64,000 bases of DNA from Candidatus Gastranaerophilales bacterium HUM_1. GTDB taxonomy: Bacteria; Cyanobacteriota; Vampirovibrionia; Gastranaerophilales; Gastranaerophilaceae. Position numbers and translations under genes: made by a program. The first letter of the stretch is position 1; the number at the start of each line of letters is the position of its first letter. The stretch covers positions 496,001-560,000 of the forward strand of contig DAAY01000003.1 in the NCBI GenBank assembly GCA_002103105.1. Direction: 5' to 3'. The notes under the pieces are model-generated. The model was not told where the DNA came from, did no database searches, and was given only the letters and a program-made list of their open reading frames with translations. This document shows positions 1-9,164 of the stretch, piece by piece.

Positions 1-691
1 AATCAAAATCATCAATCAAGAAAACAAAAAACAAGGTGCTGCTAGAAACGCAGGAATGCAAATTGCAACAGGTGAATATATTGGCTTTGTAGATTCAGAT
101 GATTGGATAGATTTTGATTTCTATGAAAAACTATATACTGCAGCAAAAAAACATAATTTCGATATAGCTCTATGTACAAATGTTAGAGTGAAGAAAAATG
201 TTAATAAAAAACGTTTAAATATTACGGAAGAAAAAGAATATAAAACAGTTCAAGAAAAATTTGATGTTAATATACAATGGAAAAATCCTTGTCCTACTAA
301 TAAAATTTACAAAAGGGATTTATTTATAAGTCATAATATTCAATGGCCCGAAGGAGTTTATTGCGAAGATAAAATTTTTACACTAAAAGCTGTTTATTTT
401 GCAAATGGGATTGTAACTGTTCCAAATGTTAACTATTACTATTTTGATAATCCAAAATCAACTGTTAACAGTAGAAAAGTTCAACTTTTAACCGATAAAA
501 ATGATGCAAATAAAGAAGTTCTATACTTCTTAAGAGATAACAATGTTATGGTGAGAGATAGAAACTTTTGGGCAGTTACTAAAGAATTTAAGTTTTTTGA
601 TGTTCCACTTATAAAAATAAAAGAAAGTTTGAAAACCAAGAAGATATACTTATTTGGTTTTCTTCCTGTCTTTGTTGGAGGTTCTAAATAA
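1..691 (+). CDS. GT2 family glycosyltransferase, C-terminal part (5' end outside window)
   Basis: The frame is already open at base 2 and reads IKIINQENKKQGAARNAG before the first ATG at 56, so the gene starts upstream of the window. The GAARNAG...GEYIGFVDSDDW stretch is the nucleotide-sugar binding part of a GT-A fold family 2 glycosyltransferase, with the metal-binding DSDD. Such enzymes transfer a sugar from a nucleotide sugar to a growing glycan at the cytoplasmic face of the membrane. The C-terminus ends in KIYLFGFLPVF, a basic/hydrophobic tail of the kind repeated in this cluster. Its stop overlaps the next start by one base (TAATG), so the two are probably translationally coupled. Acceptor and donor are unknown. 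Confidence 0.9.
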   Translation, partial: IKIINQENKKQGAARNAGMQIATGEYIGFVDSDDWIDFDFYEKLYTAAKKHNFDIALCTNVRVKKNVNKKRLNITEEKEYKTVQEKFDVNIQWKNPCPTNKIYKRDLFISHNIQWPEGVYCEDKIFTLKAVYFANGIVTVPNVNYYYFDNPKSTVNSRKVQLLTDKNDANKEVLYFLRDNNVMVRDRNFWAVTKEFKFFDVPLIKIKESLKTKKIYLFGFLPVFVGGSK

Positions 692-1767
692 TGCCTAAAG
701 TATCAGTTTTAATGCCTGTTTATAAAGTTGAAAAATACCTAAAACAATGTTTAGATAGCGTTGTAAAACAAACATTAGAAGATATCGAAATCATCATTGT
801 TGATGAAGGAGAACAAGATGAATGCCGAAGAATAATTGATGAATACGAATCAAAAGATTCAAGGATTGTAACTATCCATGAAAAAAATGGAGCATATGGG
901 GTTGCTTTAAACAAGGCAATTGAAAAAGCAAGCGGTGAATACATCGGCATTATTGAAACTGATGATTTTATTGATTCTAACATGTTTGAAGATTTATACA
1001 ATCTTGCTAAAAAGTTTGACGCTGATATTGCAAAATCCGATTGGTTTGTATATCATACGCAAGAAGATAAATCCTTTAAAGTTGGTCTGATACCATCTTT
1101 TCTAACTAATAGAGTAACAAACGTTAAAAAAGATATTTATCTTTTGAAAATACCTCCATCAATTTGGAGTGCTATTTATAAAAGAGATTTTATAATGAAC
1201 AACAATATTAGATTTGTTGACAAAATAAACCATTCTTATCAAGACACTTCTTTTAAATTTAAAACATTTGCACTTGCAGATAAAATTGTTCTAACAAATA
1301 AAGCATATGTACATTATAGAGTCGATAGTGAGGGTTCTACATGTAACACTGGCGGGAAAATTTATGCAATTTGTGATGAATATAAAGAAATAACCAAATT
1401 TTTAAATGAACATAAAGATTTAAAAGAAATTTTAAATAATAGAAAATTGCTAAATGAATATAATGCTTATGTTTGGAATTCAAAGCGAATTAACAAGGAT
1501 TTCAGGCAAGAATTTATAAATAAATTTTCTCAAATATTTAGTGAATACAACAACAATAATGAAATTAATAAACAATTTTTCAAAAAAGTTAATCGCAAGG
1601 AATTTGAGCTTTTAATTAATAATCCTGAAAAATACAAAGCTCTTATAGATAGAAAAATTTTCTTTGCGAAATTAAAAGATTTTAGAAAAAAATTGCTCAC
1701 TGTTAGATTTAATAGCTCAAGAGCATATATCTGTATTTTTGGCAAAACTATCTTGGAGGTGGGTTAA
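691..1767 (+). CDS. GT2 family glycosyltransferase
   Basis: This 358-residue protein opens with KVSVLMPVYKVEKYL, the first beta strand of GT2 enzymes. VDEGE (37-41) replaces the usual VDDGS, and ETDD (89-92) replaces the usual DSDD. It is closely related to the glycosyltransferase at 5597 and to the first module of the protein at 9151, which share the EKNG(A/G)YG and E(T/S)DD signatures, so these look like a local paralogous set. An SD (TTGGAGG) lies just before the ATG inside the upstream gene. The stop overlaps the next gene by one base. It presumably adds one sugar of the surface glycan; linkage and sugar cannot be read from sequence. Confidence 0.9.
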   Translation: MPKVSVLMPVYKVEKYLKQCLDSVVKQTLEDIEIIIVDEGEQDECRRIIDEYESKDSRIVTIHEKNGAYGVALNKAIEKASGEYIGIIETDDFIDSNMFEDLYNLAKKFDADIAKSDWFVYHTQEDKSFKVGLIPSFLTNRVTNVKKDIYLLKIPPSIWSAIYKRDFIMNNNIRFVDKINHSYQDTSFKFKTFALADKIVLTNKAYVHYRVDSEGSTCNTGGKIYAICDEYKEITKFLNEHKDLKEILNNRKLLNEYNAYVWNSKRINKDFRQEFINKFSQIFSEYNNNNEINKQFFKKVNRKEFELLINNPEKYKALIDRKIFFAKLKDFRKKLLTVRFNSSRAYICIFGKTILEVG

Positions 1768-3041
1768 TGCAATTAGTTATTATTGCGGGAGGAAAAGGCA
1801 CAAGGCTTGGGCTTAAAGATATTCCCAAACCAATGGTAAAAATTGGCGACAAACCTTTGCTTGAACATCAAATTGATTTAGCAAAACGATATGGCGTTGA
1901 TGAAGTTTTTATTTTGTCGGGTCATTTAGCAAGCGTTATTGAAGAATATTTTGAAGATGGTTCTAAGTTTGGTGTAAAAATTCATCATGTTGTTGAACCT
2001 TATCCATTAGGAACAGCTGGAAGTTTGAAGCTTTTAGAAGGTAAATTAAACGATAGATTTTTAGTTTTTTATGGCGATGTTGTTATGGATTTTGATATTG
2101 CTTCATTTATTGAATTTGATAAGCAATATAATTCAATCGGAACAACGATTATTCATCCTAATGATCATCCTTATGATAGCGATTTATTGGAAATAAATAA
2201 AAATAATAAAGTTACTAAAGTGCTGCCTAAGCCTCATCAAGTTGGCGAATACTATCAAAATTTGGTTAATGCGGCGGTTTATATTTTTTCACCGAAAATA
2301 TTTGAATATATTGAAGAGGGTATTTCGCAAGATTTTGGAAAACATATTTTGTCAAAAGTTGTTGAAGCAGGCGAAACTTTAATTGGCTATAAAACCCCTG
2401 AATATATAAAAGATATGGGAACTGCAGATAGATTTGAAGCTGTAAAAAACGACTTTTTAACAGGCAAAGTTGCAAGGTTAAACAAACAAAACAAACGTCC
2501 TTGCATTTTCCTTGATAGAGATGGTGTTATCAACAAGGATATGGGTTCAAAACCTTTATGCAAAGATTTTGAACTTTTAGATGGTGTAGCTGACGCTATA
2601 AAATCAATAAACAAAAGTGATTATTTAGCTGTTGTTGTGACTAATCAACCAATGATTGCAAAAGGGTTTGTAACTTTTGAAGAAGTTGAAAATACTCATA
2701 AAAAAATGGAAACACTTTTGGGCGAGCAACATGCTTATTTAAACGGAATTTATTATTGCCCACATCATCCTGAAAAAGGTTTTGATGGCGAAATTAAAGA
2801 ATTGAAAATCAATTGTGAGTGTAGAAAACCAAAAGCCGGAATGCTATTTAGGGCAACAAAAGACTTAAATATTGATTTAGAACATTCTTGGATGATTGGA
2901 GATAGTCAAAGAGATATTGAAGCAGGAAAAAACGCTAATTGTAAAACAATATCAATAAAAGAAGATTTTGGTGCAGATTATATTGCACAAGACTTAAAAG
3001 ACGCTGTTAATTATATTTTAAAAGGAGTAGATAATGAGTAA
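1767..3041 (+). CDS. hddC/gmhB: Bifunctional D-glycero-D-manno-heptose-1-phosphate guanylyltransferase / heptose-1,7-bisphosphate phosphatase (HddC-GmhB fusion)
   Basis: Two enzymes lie in one 424-residue chain. Residues 1 to about 235 are a sugar-nucleotidyltransferase with AGGKGTRLG (7-15), PKPMVKIGDKP and a metal-binding YGD (102-104), matching HddC. Residues 244-424 are a HAD phosphatase of the GmhB type: nucleophile pair D250 and D252 in FLDRDGVINKD, TNQ at 292-294, a zinc site made of C331, H333/H334, C350 and C352, and GDS at 378-380. GmhB removes the 7-phosphate from heptose 1,7-bisphosphate and HddC then attaches GMP, so the fusion joins the last two steps of GDP-D-glycero-alpha-D-manno-heptose synthesis. 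HddA and GmhA follow downstream. It overlaps both neighbours, by 1 and 8 bases. Confidence 0.88.
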   Translation: MQLVIIAGGKGTRLGLKDIPKPMVKIGDKPLLEHQIDLAKRYGVDEVFILSGHLASVIEEYFEDGSKFGVKIHHVVEPYPLGTAGSLKLLEGKLNDRFLVFYGDVVMDFDIASFIEFDKQYNSIGTTIIHPNDHPYDSDLLEINKNNKVTKVLPKPHQVGEYYQNLVNAAVYIFSPKIFEYIEEGISQDFGKHILSKVVEAGETLIGYKTPEYIKDMGTADRFEAVKNDFLTGKVARLNKQNKRPCIFLDRDGVINKDMGSKPLCKDFELLDGVADAIKSINKSDYLAVVVTNQPMIAKGFVTFEEVENTHKKMETLLGEQHAYLNGIYYCPHHPEKGFDGEIKELKINCECRKPKAGMLFRATKDLNIDLEHSWMIGDSQRDIEAGKNANCKTISIKEDFGADYIAQDLKDAVNYILKGVDNE

Positions 3042-3996
3042 AAATATTTTAATTACTGGTGGTGCAGGATTTATTGGAAGCCATTTGAGTGATGCTTTGC
3101 TTGAATTAGGACACAAAATAACTGTTTTTGATAATTTATCACTTGGAAGACTAAGCAATATTGAAGAAGCTCAAAAAAATCCTAATTTCAAATTCATTAA
3201 AGGTGATATTTTAGATAAAGAAGCTCTTTTTGATGTGTTTAAAAATGACCAATTTGATGTAGTTTTCCACATGGCAGCAAATTCTGATATCGCAAAAAGC
3301 CACGCAAATCCAAACGTAGACTTTGATAACACTTTAACTACAACATACAACGTTTTGCTTGGAATGAAAGAATTTGGCGTAAAAAATATTGTATTTGCTT
3401 CAACTTCAGCAATATATGGGGATACAGGAGTTTCAGTAACGGAAGATTACGGTCCGTTATTCCCGATTTCACACTATGGGGCGTCTAAATTAGCTTCAGA
3501 AGCTTATATTTCAAGTTTTTGTGAGAATTATGGTTTCAAAGCGTGGATTACTCGTTTCCCTAATGTTGTAGGCGAACGTGCTACACATGGTGCTATTTAT
3601 GATTTTATCAACAAATTGAGAAGAAATAAGAACGAATTAGAGGTTTTGGGTGATGGAACACAGATTAAACCTTATCTATATGTAAAAGATTTAGTAGAAG
3701 CAATTTTGTTGGTTTGGAATACAACAAATGAACAAATCAATTACTTCAACTTAGGAGTTGAATCAAGAACCACAGTGAGAGAAATGGCTGAAATGGTTAT
3801 TGAAGAAATGGGTTTAAATGCAGAAATCAAATACACAGGCGGAAACAAAGGTTGGGTAGGAGATGTGCCTGCATTTAGTTATAGCTTGGATAAGATTCAC
3901 GCATTAGGTTGGAACCCTAAAGTTTCATCAAACGAAGCTGTTAGAAAATCTATCAGATACATTTTAGATAAAGATTTAAGTGTACAGGCAAAATAG
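3034..3996 (+). CDS. NAD-dependent epimerase/dehydratase (extended SDR), sugar-nucleotide modifying
   Basis: A 320-residue extended short-chain dehydrogenase/reductase. It has the Rossmann motif GGAGFIG at 9-15, an HMAA segment near 79-82, serines S123/S125 and the catalytic pair Y148/K152 (HYGASK). The family epimerises or dehydrates nucleotide sugars, as in UDP-glucose 4-epimerase. Because it sits between the HddC-GmhB fusion and HddA, with its start 8 bases inside the former, a substrate such as GDP-manno-heptose is a reasonable guess, but UDP-hexoses are equally possible. An SD (AAAAGGAG) precedes the ATG. Exact specificity is not assignable from sequence. Confidence 0.85.
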   Translation: MSKNILITGGAGFIGSHLSDALLELGHKITVFDNLSLGRLSNIEEAQKNPNFKFIKGDILDKEALFDVFKNDQFDVVFHMAANSDIAKSHANPNVDFDNTLTTTYNVLLGMKEFGVKNIVFASTSAIYGDTGVSVTEDYGPLFPISHYGASKLASEAYISSFCENYGFKAWITRFPNVVGERATHGAIYDFINKLRRNKNELEVLGDGTQIKPYLYVKDLVEAILLVWNTTNEQINYFNLGVESRTTVREMAEMVIEEMGLNAEIKYTGGNKGWVGDVPAFSYSLDKIHALGWNPKVSSNEAVRKSIRYILDKDLSVQAK

Positions 3997-4007
3997 AGAG
4001 GCAAATT

Positions 4008-5012
4008 ATGATTATTACAAGAACACCTTTTAGAATAAGTTTTGCTGGTGGAGGTAGTGATTTAAAAAATTATTATGAAAAATTTGGCGGCTCAGTACTA
4101 AGTGTTTCAATAAATAAGTATATCTATTTATCAATGCATCCATATTTTGATGATGAATCTTATTTATTAAAATATTCCAAAACAGAACAAGCGAAAACAT
4201 TAGAGGACATACAGCACCCGATTATTAGAACAGTGTTTGGGAAATATGGAATTAAGGGAGTTGATTTTAATTCGAGTGCCGATATCCCATCAGGAACAGG
4301 TTTAGCTTCATCAAGCGCTTTTACAGTTGGCTTAATCAACCTTTGTAATGTTTATACAGATAAATATATGAACAAAGAAGATATAGCTGAATTAGCGTGC
4401 AAGGTTGAAATTGAAGATTTAAAAGAACCAATTGGAAAACAAGATCAATACGCTTGCGCTTGCGGGGGCTTGAATTTTATTGAGTTCCAAAAAGATGGTG
4501 TTGTTGATGTTGAAAAATTATACCTGCAAACTGATGCATATAGAGTTTTAGAGAAAAATCTGTTAATGTTTTATACAGGTAAAACTCGTGCGGCAGGCAG
4601 TATTTTAGCTGAACAAAAGAAGAATACGACTAATGACGAGGCTAAAATTAATAACTTACATAAAATGGTTCAATTGTCTAAAGACTTAAAAGAAGAATTG
4701 CTAAAAGGTAACATTAACGCAATGGGAGAAATTCTTCATACAGGCTGGATGTATAAAAAAGAACTTGCAAATGGAATTTCTAATCCAGATATTGACCATT
4801 ATTATGAACTTGCGATGCAAAATGGTGCATTAGGCGGCAAACTTCTTGGTGCTGGTGGCGGAGGATTTTTATTATTTTATGTTGAAGAGCAACATAGAAC
4901 AAGAGTTAGAAAAGCTTTGCAAGGCTTAAAAGAAATAAGTTTCTCTTTTGATAGCAAGGGAACACAAGTTATTTACTACAATAAACGAGATTTATATAGA
5001 AAGGTTGTGTAA
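4008..5012 (+). CDS. hddA: D-glycero-alpha-D-manno-heptose-7-phosphate kinase (GHMP kinase)
   Basis: A 334-residue GHMP-family kinase. The N-terminus TRTPFRISFAGGGSDL is typical of HddA, and the ATP-binding loop PSGTGLASSSA is at 94-104. A Gly-rich motif, KLLGAGGGGF, lies near the C-terminus. HddA phosphorylates the anomeric carbon of heptose 7-phosphate in the alpha configuration, which commits the sugar to the GDP branch rather than the ADP branch served by HldE. SD AGAGAGG precedes the ATG. It sits between the epimerase and gmhA, and its partners GmhA and GmhB-HddC are all within 4 kb, which makes the assignment strong. Confidence 0.9.
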   Translation: MIITRTPFRISFAGGGSDLKNYYEKFGGSVLSVSINKYIYLSMHPYFDDESYLLKYSKTEQAKTLEDIQHPIIRTVFGKYGIKGVDFNSSADIPSGTGLASSSAFTVGLINLCNVYTDKYMNKEDIAELACKVEIEDLKEPIGKQDQYACACGGLNFIEFQKDGVVDVEKLYLQTDAYRVLEKNLLMFYTGKTRAAGSILAEQKKNTTNDEAKINNLHKMVQLSKDLKEELLKGNINAMGEILHTGWMYKKELANGISNPDIDHYYELAMQNGALGGKLLGAGGGGFLLFYVEEQHRTRVRKALQGLKEISFSFDSKGTQVIYYNKRDLYRKVV

Positions 5013-5013
5013 A

Positions 5014-5604
5014 TTGAAAGAAGCGATTGATAATTATTTTTTATTATTAAAGCAAACGATAGATAATTTAGATAGAGCAGAAATAGAATCCTTAATTGAA
5101 TTATTATTAAGTACCAGAAAAAACGGCAATAATATTTACATTATGGGTAATGGTGGTTCTGCATCAACCGCAAGTCATTTTACTTGTGACTTTAATAAGG
5201 GCTTGAGTTATAAAAAAGACATTCGATTTAAGATGATTTGTTTAAACGACAATATTGCAACAATGTTGGCATATTCAAATGATTTGGGTTATGAAAATGT
5301 ATTTGTAGAACAATTAAAGAATTTCTTAAAGAAAGATGATGTTGTAATCGGAATTTCAGGTAGTGGAAATTCTAAAAATATTTTGAATGCTATTGAATAT
5401 GCAAATCATTTAGGTGCAAAAACAGTTGGTTTAACAGGATTTGATGGCGGTAAATTAAAAAATATCGTTGATGTATCTATCCACGCAGATGTTAATAATA
5501 TGCAAGTTACAGAAGATGTTCACATGTCAATTTGTCATATGTTGTTTAGTGTTATGAGTCCAATGCTAGAAGCTGAAAATAAAGGGGTGCTTTGTTGTGA
5601 ATAG
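5014..5604 (+). CDS. gmhA: Sedoheptulose-7-phosphate isomerase (phosphoheptose isomerase)
   Basis: A SIS-domain protein of about 196 residues when started at TTG 5014. That start follows the upstream stop directly and has an AAAGG ribosome site nine bases before it. An ATG at 4948 is also in frame but would overlap hddA by 65 bases and make the protein longer than the family. GNGGSASTASH (about 45-55) and ISGSGNSKN are the phosphosugar-binding signatures, and EDVHMSICHM supplies the C-terminal Glu/His expected for GmhA. It converts sedoheptulose 7-phosphate to D-glycero-D-manno-heptose 7-phosphate, the first step of the pathway completed by its neighbours. Confidence 0.88.
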   Translation: MKEAIDNYFLLLKQTIDNLDRAEIESLIELLLSTRKNGNNIYIMGNGGSASTASHFTCDFNKGLSYKKDIRFKMICLNDNIATMLAYSNDLGYENVFVEQLKNFLKKDDVVIGISGSGNSKNILNAIEYANHLGAKTVGLTGFDGGKLKNIVDVSIHADVNNMQVTEDVHMSICHMLFSVMSPMLEAENKGVLCCE

Positions 5605-6784
5605 TCCAAAAGTAAGCGTAATAGTGCCGATTTATAAAGTAGAAAAATATCTTGTTCAATGTATTAATAGCATTGTTAGTCAGACATTGAAAGATATTGA
5701 AATTATTTTAGTTGATGAAGGTGATATTGACGCTTGCAGATTTATCATTGACCACTATGAACAAACCGATAATAGAGTTAAAACGATTCATGAAAAAAAC
5801 GGCGGATATGGCGCTTCTGTAAATAAAGGGCTTGATATAGCAAGGGGCGAATATATTTCAATAATTGAATCAGACGATTTTATTGAACCAACAATGTATG
5901 AAGAGATGTATGAATATGCTAAAAAGCTTGACGCTGATGTTGTAAAAGTTCCATATTATGAATATTGGGATAAAACCGCAACCGAAGATGAAATAGTTAA
6001 ACCTTGTTGTTGGCAAAAATTGGTTAATAATATTCCGCAAAATAAAACTTTTTCTATTGAGGAATATCCTGTTTTGATGAGTACACACCCATCTATTTGG
6101 GCTGCATTGTATAAAAGAGAATACTTAAAAAACAAGGATATTCGCTGTATAGAAGAAAAAGGCGCAGGCTATGTTGATAACCACTTTAGAGTTCAAGTTT
6201 ATTGTCAAACAGATAAATTGTCGTTTTTAAATAAATCATTTAATTACTACAGACTTTCAAACGAAGACGCTTCAACCGCTAATTATAATTTAAGTACATT
6301 TATAAAACGTTGGGCTGATGTGCATAATTTGTTTGATGAAAAATTCCCTGAACTTTGGATTCAATTAGCTTCATATTGCATTAGCGAAGAGTGGATTAAT
6401 ACGCTGTATCGACTGTTGGATGAAAATTATTATATTAATGACAATGATATTAAGCTTTTAGCTAAAAATTTATCATACTATTCAAACGATTTAGTAAAAA
6501 ATTCTTCCTTATTAACAAACAAAGAAAAGCAAAAAATAATAAAAATAAAAAATAACTATAAGCGATTAAATAAATACATAAGAACAAGCGGAAACGGCAA
6601 TAAAATCACGGTTTTAAACGTATTAGGGTTTAACTTTTTTGATGTTAAAAAAGTTAAAAAACTGACTTGGTTTGTTCGTTTGTTTAAGTTTTTACCGATA
6701 TTAAAAATAAAGCGAAGAAATAAATGTTTTTATAAAATATATTTATTTGGATTTATTCCAATTGCAGAAATGAAAGGAATATAA
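5597..6784 (+). CDS. GT2 family glycosyltransferase
   Basis: A GTG start at 5597 lies 8 bases inside gmhA and gives a 395-residue protein. VSVIVPIYKVEKYL, VDEGD (39-43) and ESDD (91-94) identify a GT2 catalytic domain closely similar to the protein at 691. After about residue 330 the chain becomes strongly basic and hydrophobic (KITVLNVLGFNFFDVKKVKK, then KIYLFGFIPI), a variant of the C-terminal tail seen across this locus that may hold the enzyme at the membrane. It ends directly before the next ATG. Donor and acceptor sugars are unknown. Confidence 0.88.
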   Translation: MNSPKVSVIVPIYKVEKYLVQCINSIVSQTLKDIEIILVDEGDIDACRFIIDHYEQTDNRVKTIHEKNGGYGASVNKGLDIARGEYISIIESDDFIEPTMYEEMYEYAKKLDADVVKVPYYEYWDKTATEDEIVKPCCWQKLVNNIPQNKTFSIEEYPVLMSTHPSIWAALYKREYLKNKDIRCIEEKGAGYVDNHFRVQVYCQTDKLSFLNKSFNYYRLSNEDASTANYNLSTFIKRWADVHNLFDEKFPELWIQLASYCISEEWINTLYRLLDENYYINDNDIKLLAKNLSYYSNDLVKNSSLLTNKEKQKIIKIKNNYKRLNKYIRTSGNGNKITVLNVLGFNFFDVKKVKKLTWFVRLFKFLPILKIKRRNKCFYKIYLFGFIPIAEMKGI

Positions 6785-8464
6785 ATGCCTAAAATAAGTG
6801 TTATTGTGCCTACGTTTAAAACTGCAAAATATCTTACAAAATGTTTAGATAGCATTTTAAATCAAACATTTCAAGATTTTGAAATAATTATTGTATCAGA
6901 TGGACCAAATGAAGACCATAAAGTTGCTGATGAATATGCTCAAAAAGACCGCAGAATTACGGTTTTAAAAGATATTAAAAAAGATTTGGGCGGAGCAAGA
7001 AATGCAGGTATAAAAATTGCTAAAGGAAAATATTTCTGCTCAATTGATAGTGATGATTGGATAGAGCCTACATATCTTGAAAAAATGTATAATGCTATAA
7101 CATCTTCTGAAGATGTTGATATTGTTCAATGTGGAACCGAAATTGTTTTTGAAAACGTAGTTGATAAAAATTTGTGGAAAAATGACGAGACTTATTTTGC
7201 AATAAAAACAGATGGAATTATCGATTGTGATGATTTAATTTTTGGAACAATTAATGTTGGAACTTGGAACAAATTATATAAAAAAGAGCTGGTTGATAAA
7301 TATAATATTCAATTTCCTGAAAATTTAAGAAATGAAGACGCTTATTTTACTTGGGCATATTGGATGGTTTCAAGAAAAATGTACTGCATAAAAGAACATC
7401 TTTACAACTATTTAAGACGAGATGACTCCCTGATGGCTCAAACTTTTAAAAAAGGCTTGGGCGATAAGGTTTTGGATCATTTAAAAGTTGGTTCTTTATT
7501 GTATGATTTTTTAATTAAAAATGATTTATTTGAAAAAAGAAAATACGCTTTTTGGCGAGCTTTTGTAATTTGTTGGTGCTTTGCAAGGGATAATGGTGAC
7601 GAGGATGTTGTTAAAAAAGCAAAAAAATATGTTAAAAAATTCTTCAAAGGGGGGGTAGAACCAAAAGTAGAACCCGAATTGATGAATATTATTGCACCAA
7701 ATAAAATGAAGTTTAAAAAGATAATCTCTAATATTTTTTCTATTACAAATTCCGTTAATAAAAGACATAAGATTATTAAATTGTTTGGTTTTAAAATAAA
7801 AGTTTTAAACAAAAAATATGATGACAGAAACAAAGTTATTATTGTTGAAAACGGAAAAGAAAGAATTTTAAAAAGCAAAGAAAAAATAAAGGGCTTAAAT
7901 ATTAGATTTAAAGGCAGAAATAATGTTATGAAAATATTTATGCCATCTGTTTTTGAAGGAGCCGAAATTGAAATGCTATCTGAGGGCGGATATATTGAAA
8001 TAAATAAAACCCCTCGTTTTATGTGGCATATAAAAATGGCGAACGGACATAACCAAAAATTTGTTTTTGGCGAGGGTTCCGATACTTCTTATTTTGGCGA
8101 AGTGCATTTATTAGACTCTAATGCGCAAGTTATTGTTGGAAAAGACTGCATGTTTGCTGGACAAATTATCATATTTGCTTCAGACGCCCACACAATATTT
8201 GATATAAATTCTAAAAAAGCTTTGAATAAAGTCGACTCATCTGTTACTATAGGAGATCATGTTTGGGTTGCCCAAGGAGCTAAATTATTAAAAAATGCTC
8301 AAATTCCCTCAAATTCCATTGTGGCAAATTCTGCTATCGTAACTAAAAAATTCGATGAAGAAAATATAATCTTAGCAGGAAACCCCGCGCATGTTGTTAA
8401 AACAAATGTTAATTGGGATAGATGTGGTGTAGAAATGTATGAAAACGAGATTATAAATGGCTAA
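6785..8464 (+). CDS. GT2 glycosyltransferase fused to a hexapeptide-repeat (LbH) acyltransferase
   Basis: 559 residues with two modules. Residues 1 to about 230 are a GT2 domain with GGARNAG and DSDDW (88-92). Residues about 310-342 carry the locus-specific motif (IFSITNSVNKRHKIIKLFGF). Residues about 400-555 resemble a left-handed beta-helix acyltransferase: spaced hydrophobic hexapeptides, SDAHTIFD with a candidate catalytic His, TIGDHVWVAQGAKLLK, and the usual terminal AGNPAHVVK. The chain may add a sugar and O- or N-acylate it. It overlaps the next gene, another acetyltransferase, by 8 bases. The reading frame is continuous, so this is a true fusion and not two adjoining genes. Confidence 0.85.
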   Translation: MPKISVIVPTFKTAKYLTKCLDSILNQTFQDFEIIIVSDGPNEDHKVADEYAQKDRRITVLKDIKKDLGGARNAGIKIAKGKYFCSIDSDDWIEPTYLEKMYNAITSSEDVDIVQCGTEIVFENVVDKNLWKNDETYFAIKTDGIIDCDDLIFGTINVGTWNKLYKKELVDKYNIQFPENLRNEDAYFTWAYWMVSRKMYCIKEHLYNYLRRDDSLMAQTFKKGLGDKVLDHLKVGSLLYDFLIKNDLFEKRKYAFWRAFVICWCFARDNGDEDVVKKAKKYVKKFFKGGVEPKVEPELMNIIAPNKMKFKKIISNIFSITNSVNKRHKIIKLFGFKIKVLNKKYDDRNKVIIVENGKERILKSKEKIKGLNIRFKGRNNVMKIFMPSVFEGAEIEMLSEGGYIEINKTPRFMWHIKMANGHNQKFVFGEGSDTSYFGEVHLLDSNAQVIVGKDCMFAGQIIIFASDAHTIFDINSKKALNKVDSSVTIGDHVWVAQGAKLLKNAQIPSNSIVANSAIVTKKFDEENIILAGNPAHVVKTNVNWDRCGVEMYENEIING

Positions 8465-9164
8465 ATTATTACAATATATTTTTTCTGTAAAAAATTCAAA
8501 CGATAAAAGACATAAAATCATTACTGTTTTAGGCTTGAAAATGAAATTTAAAAGAGCGCTAAATAATATTGATAATGTTATAGACCCAGAAATTCCCGTT
8601 TCTGCTTATGATAATGCTGATTATGAAAATGTTGGTAAATATACGAATGGGCACAAAGAAGCTTTAAGATATTGTTGTTCAGGAGTAACCATTGGCAATT
8701 TTTGTTCTATTGGTCCTAATGTAATTATTGGACCTTCCGAGCATGATATATACTGCATATCAACTCATCATTTTCACCAAGATGTGCGTTTTGGGCGATT
8801 TGTAGATACGTATATAAATAAGGATAAATGCACTCCTCAAAGACGAAACAAAAATACGGATATTAAAATAGGAAATGATGTTTGGATAGGTTGTAATGCT
8901 GTAATAATGGCTGGTGTAACTATTGGGAATGGAGCAGTAATAGGTGCAGGCGCTGTTGTAACTAAGGATGTGCCTGATTTTGCTATAGTAGTTGGTGTTC
9001 CTGCTAAAATATTGAAATATCGTTTTACCAAAGAACAACAAGAGCTAATTCTAAAATCCAAATGGTGGGATTGGGATGATGAAAAATTAAAAGAAAATGT
9101 TGAACTTTTCCATAATCCCGAAGAATTTTATAAATTTATCATAAAGGAGAATGCAAATGTCTAA
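8457..9164 (+). CDS. CatB/XAT-type hexapeptide acetyltransferase
   Basis: A 235-residue left-handed beta-helix acetyltransferase. VTIGNFCSIGPNVIIG, the catalytic-His region STHHF, IGNDVWIGCNAVIMAGVTIG and the closing GVPAKILKYRF are typical of the xenobiotic/CatB-like branch found in polysaccharide loci. The chain begins with the motif that recurs in this cluster (YIFSVKNSNDKRHKIITVLG), which is not part of the LbH fold. It overlaps the genes on both sides (8 and 14 bases). It probably O- or N-acetylates a glycan residue using acetyl-CoA; the acceptor is unknown. Confidence 0.87.
   Translation: MAKLLQYIFSVKNSNDKRHKIITVLGLKMKFKRALNNIDNVIDPEIPVSAYDNADYENVGKYTNGHKEALRYCCSGVTIGNFCSIGPNVIIGPSEHDIYCISTHHFHQDVRFGRFVDTYINKDKCTPQRRNKNTDIKIGNDVWIGCNAVIMAGVTIGNGAVIGAGAVVTKDVPDFAIVVGVPAKILKYRFTKEQQELILKSKWWDWDDEKLKENVELFHNPEEFYKFIIKENANV

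Noticed and set aside
4948..5604. ATG 4948 as start of gmhA
   Set aside because: It lies 65 bases inside hddA without a ribosome site; TTG 5014 has AAAGG at good spacing and gives the family length.
7477..7878. A 133-residue minus-strand frame within the GT2-acyltransferase gene
   Set aside because: Its Phe/Leu/Ile-rich sequence is what antisense to AT-rich coding DNA gives, and the plus-strand gene is certain.
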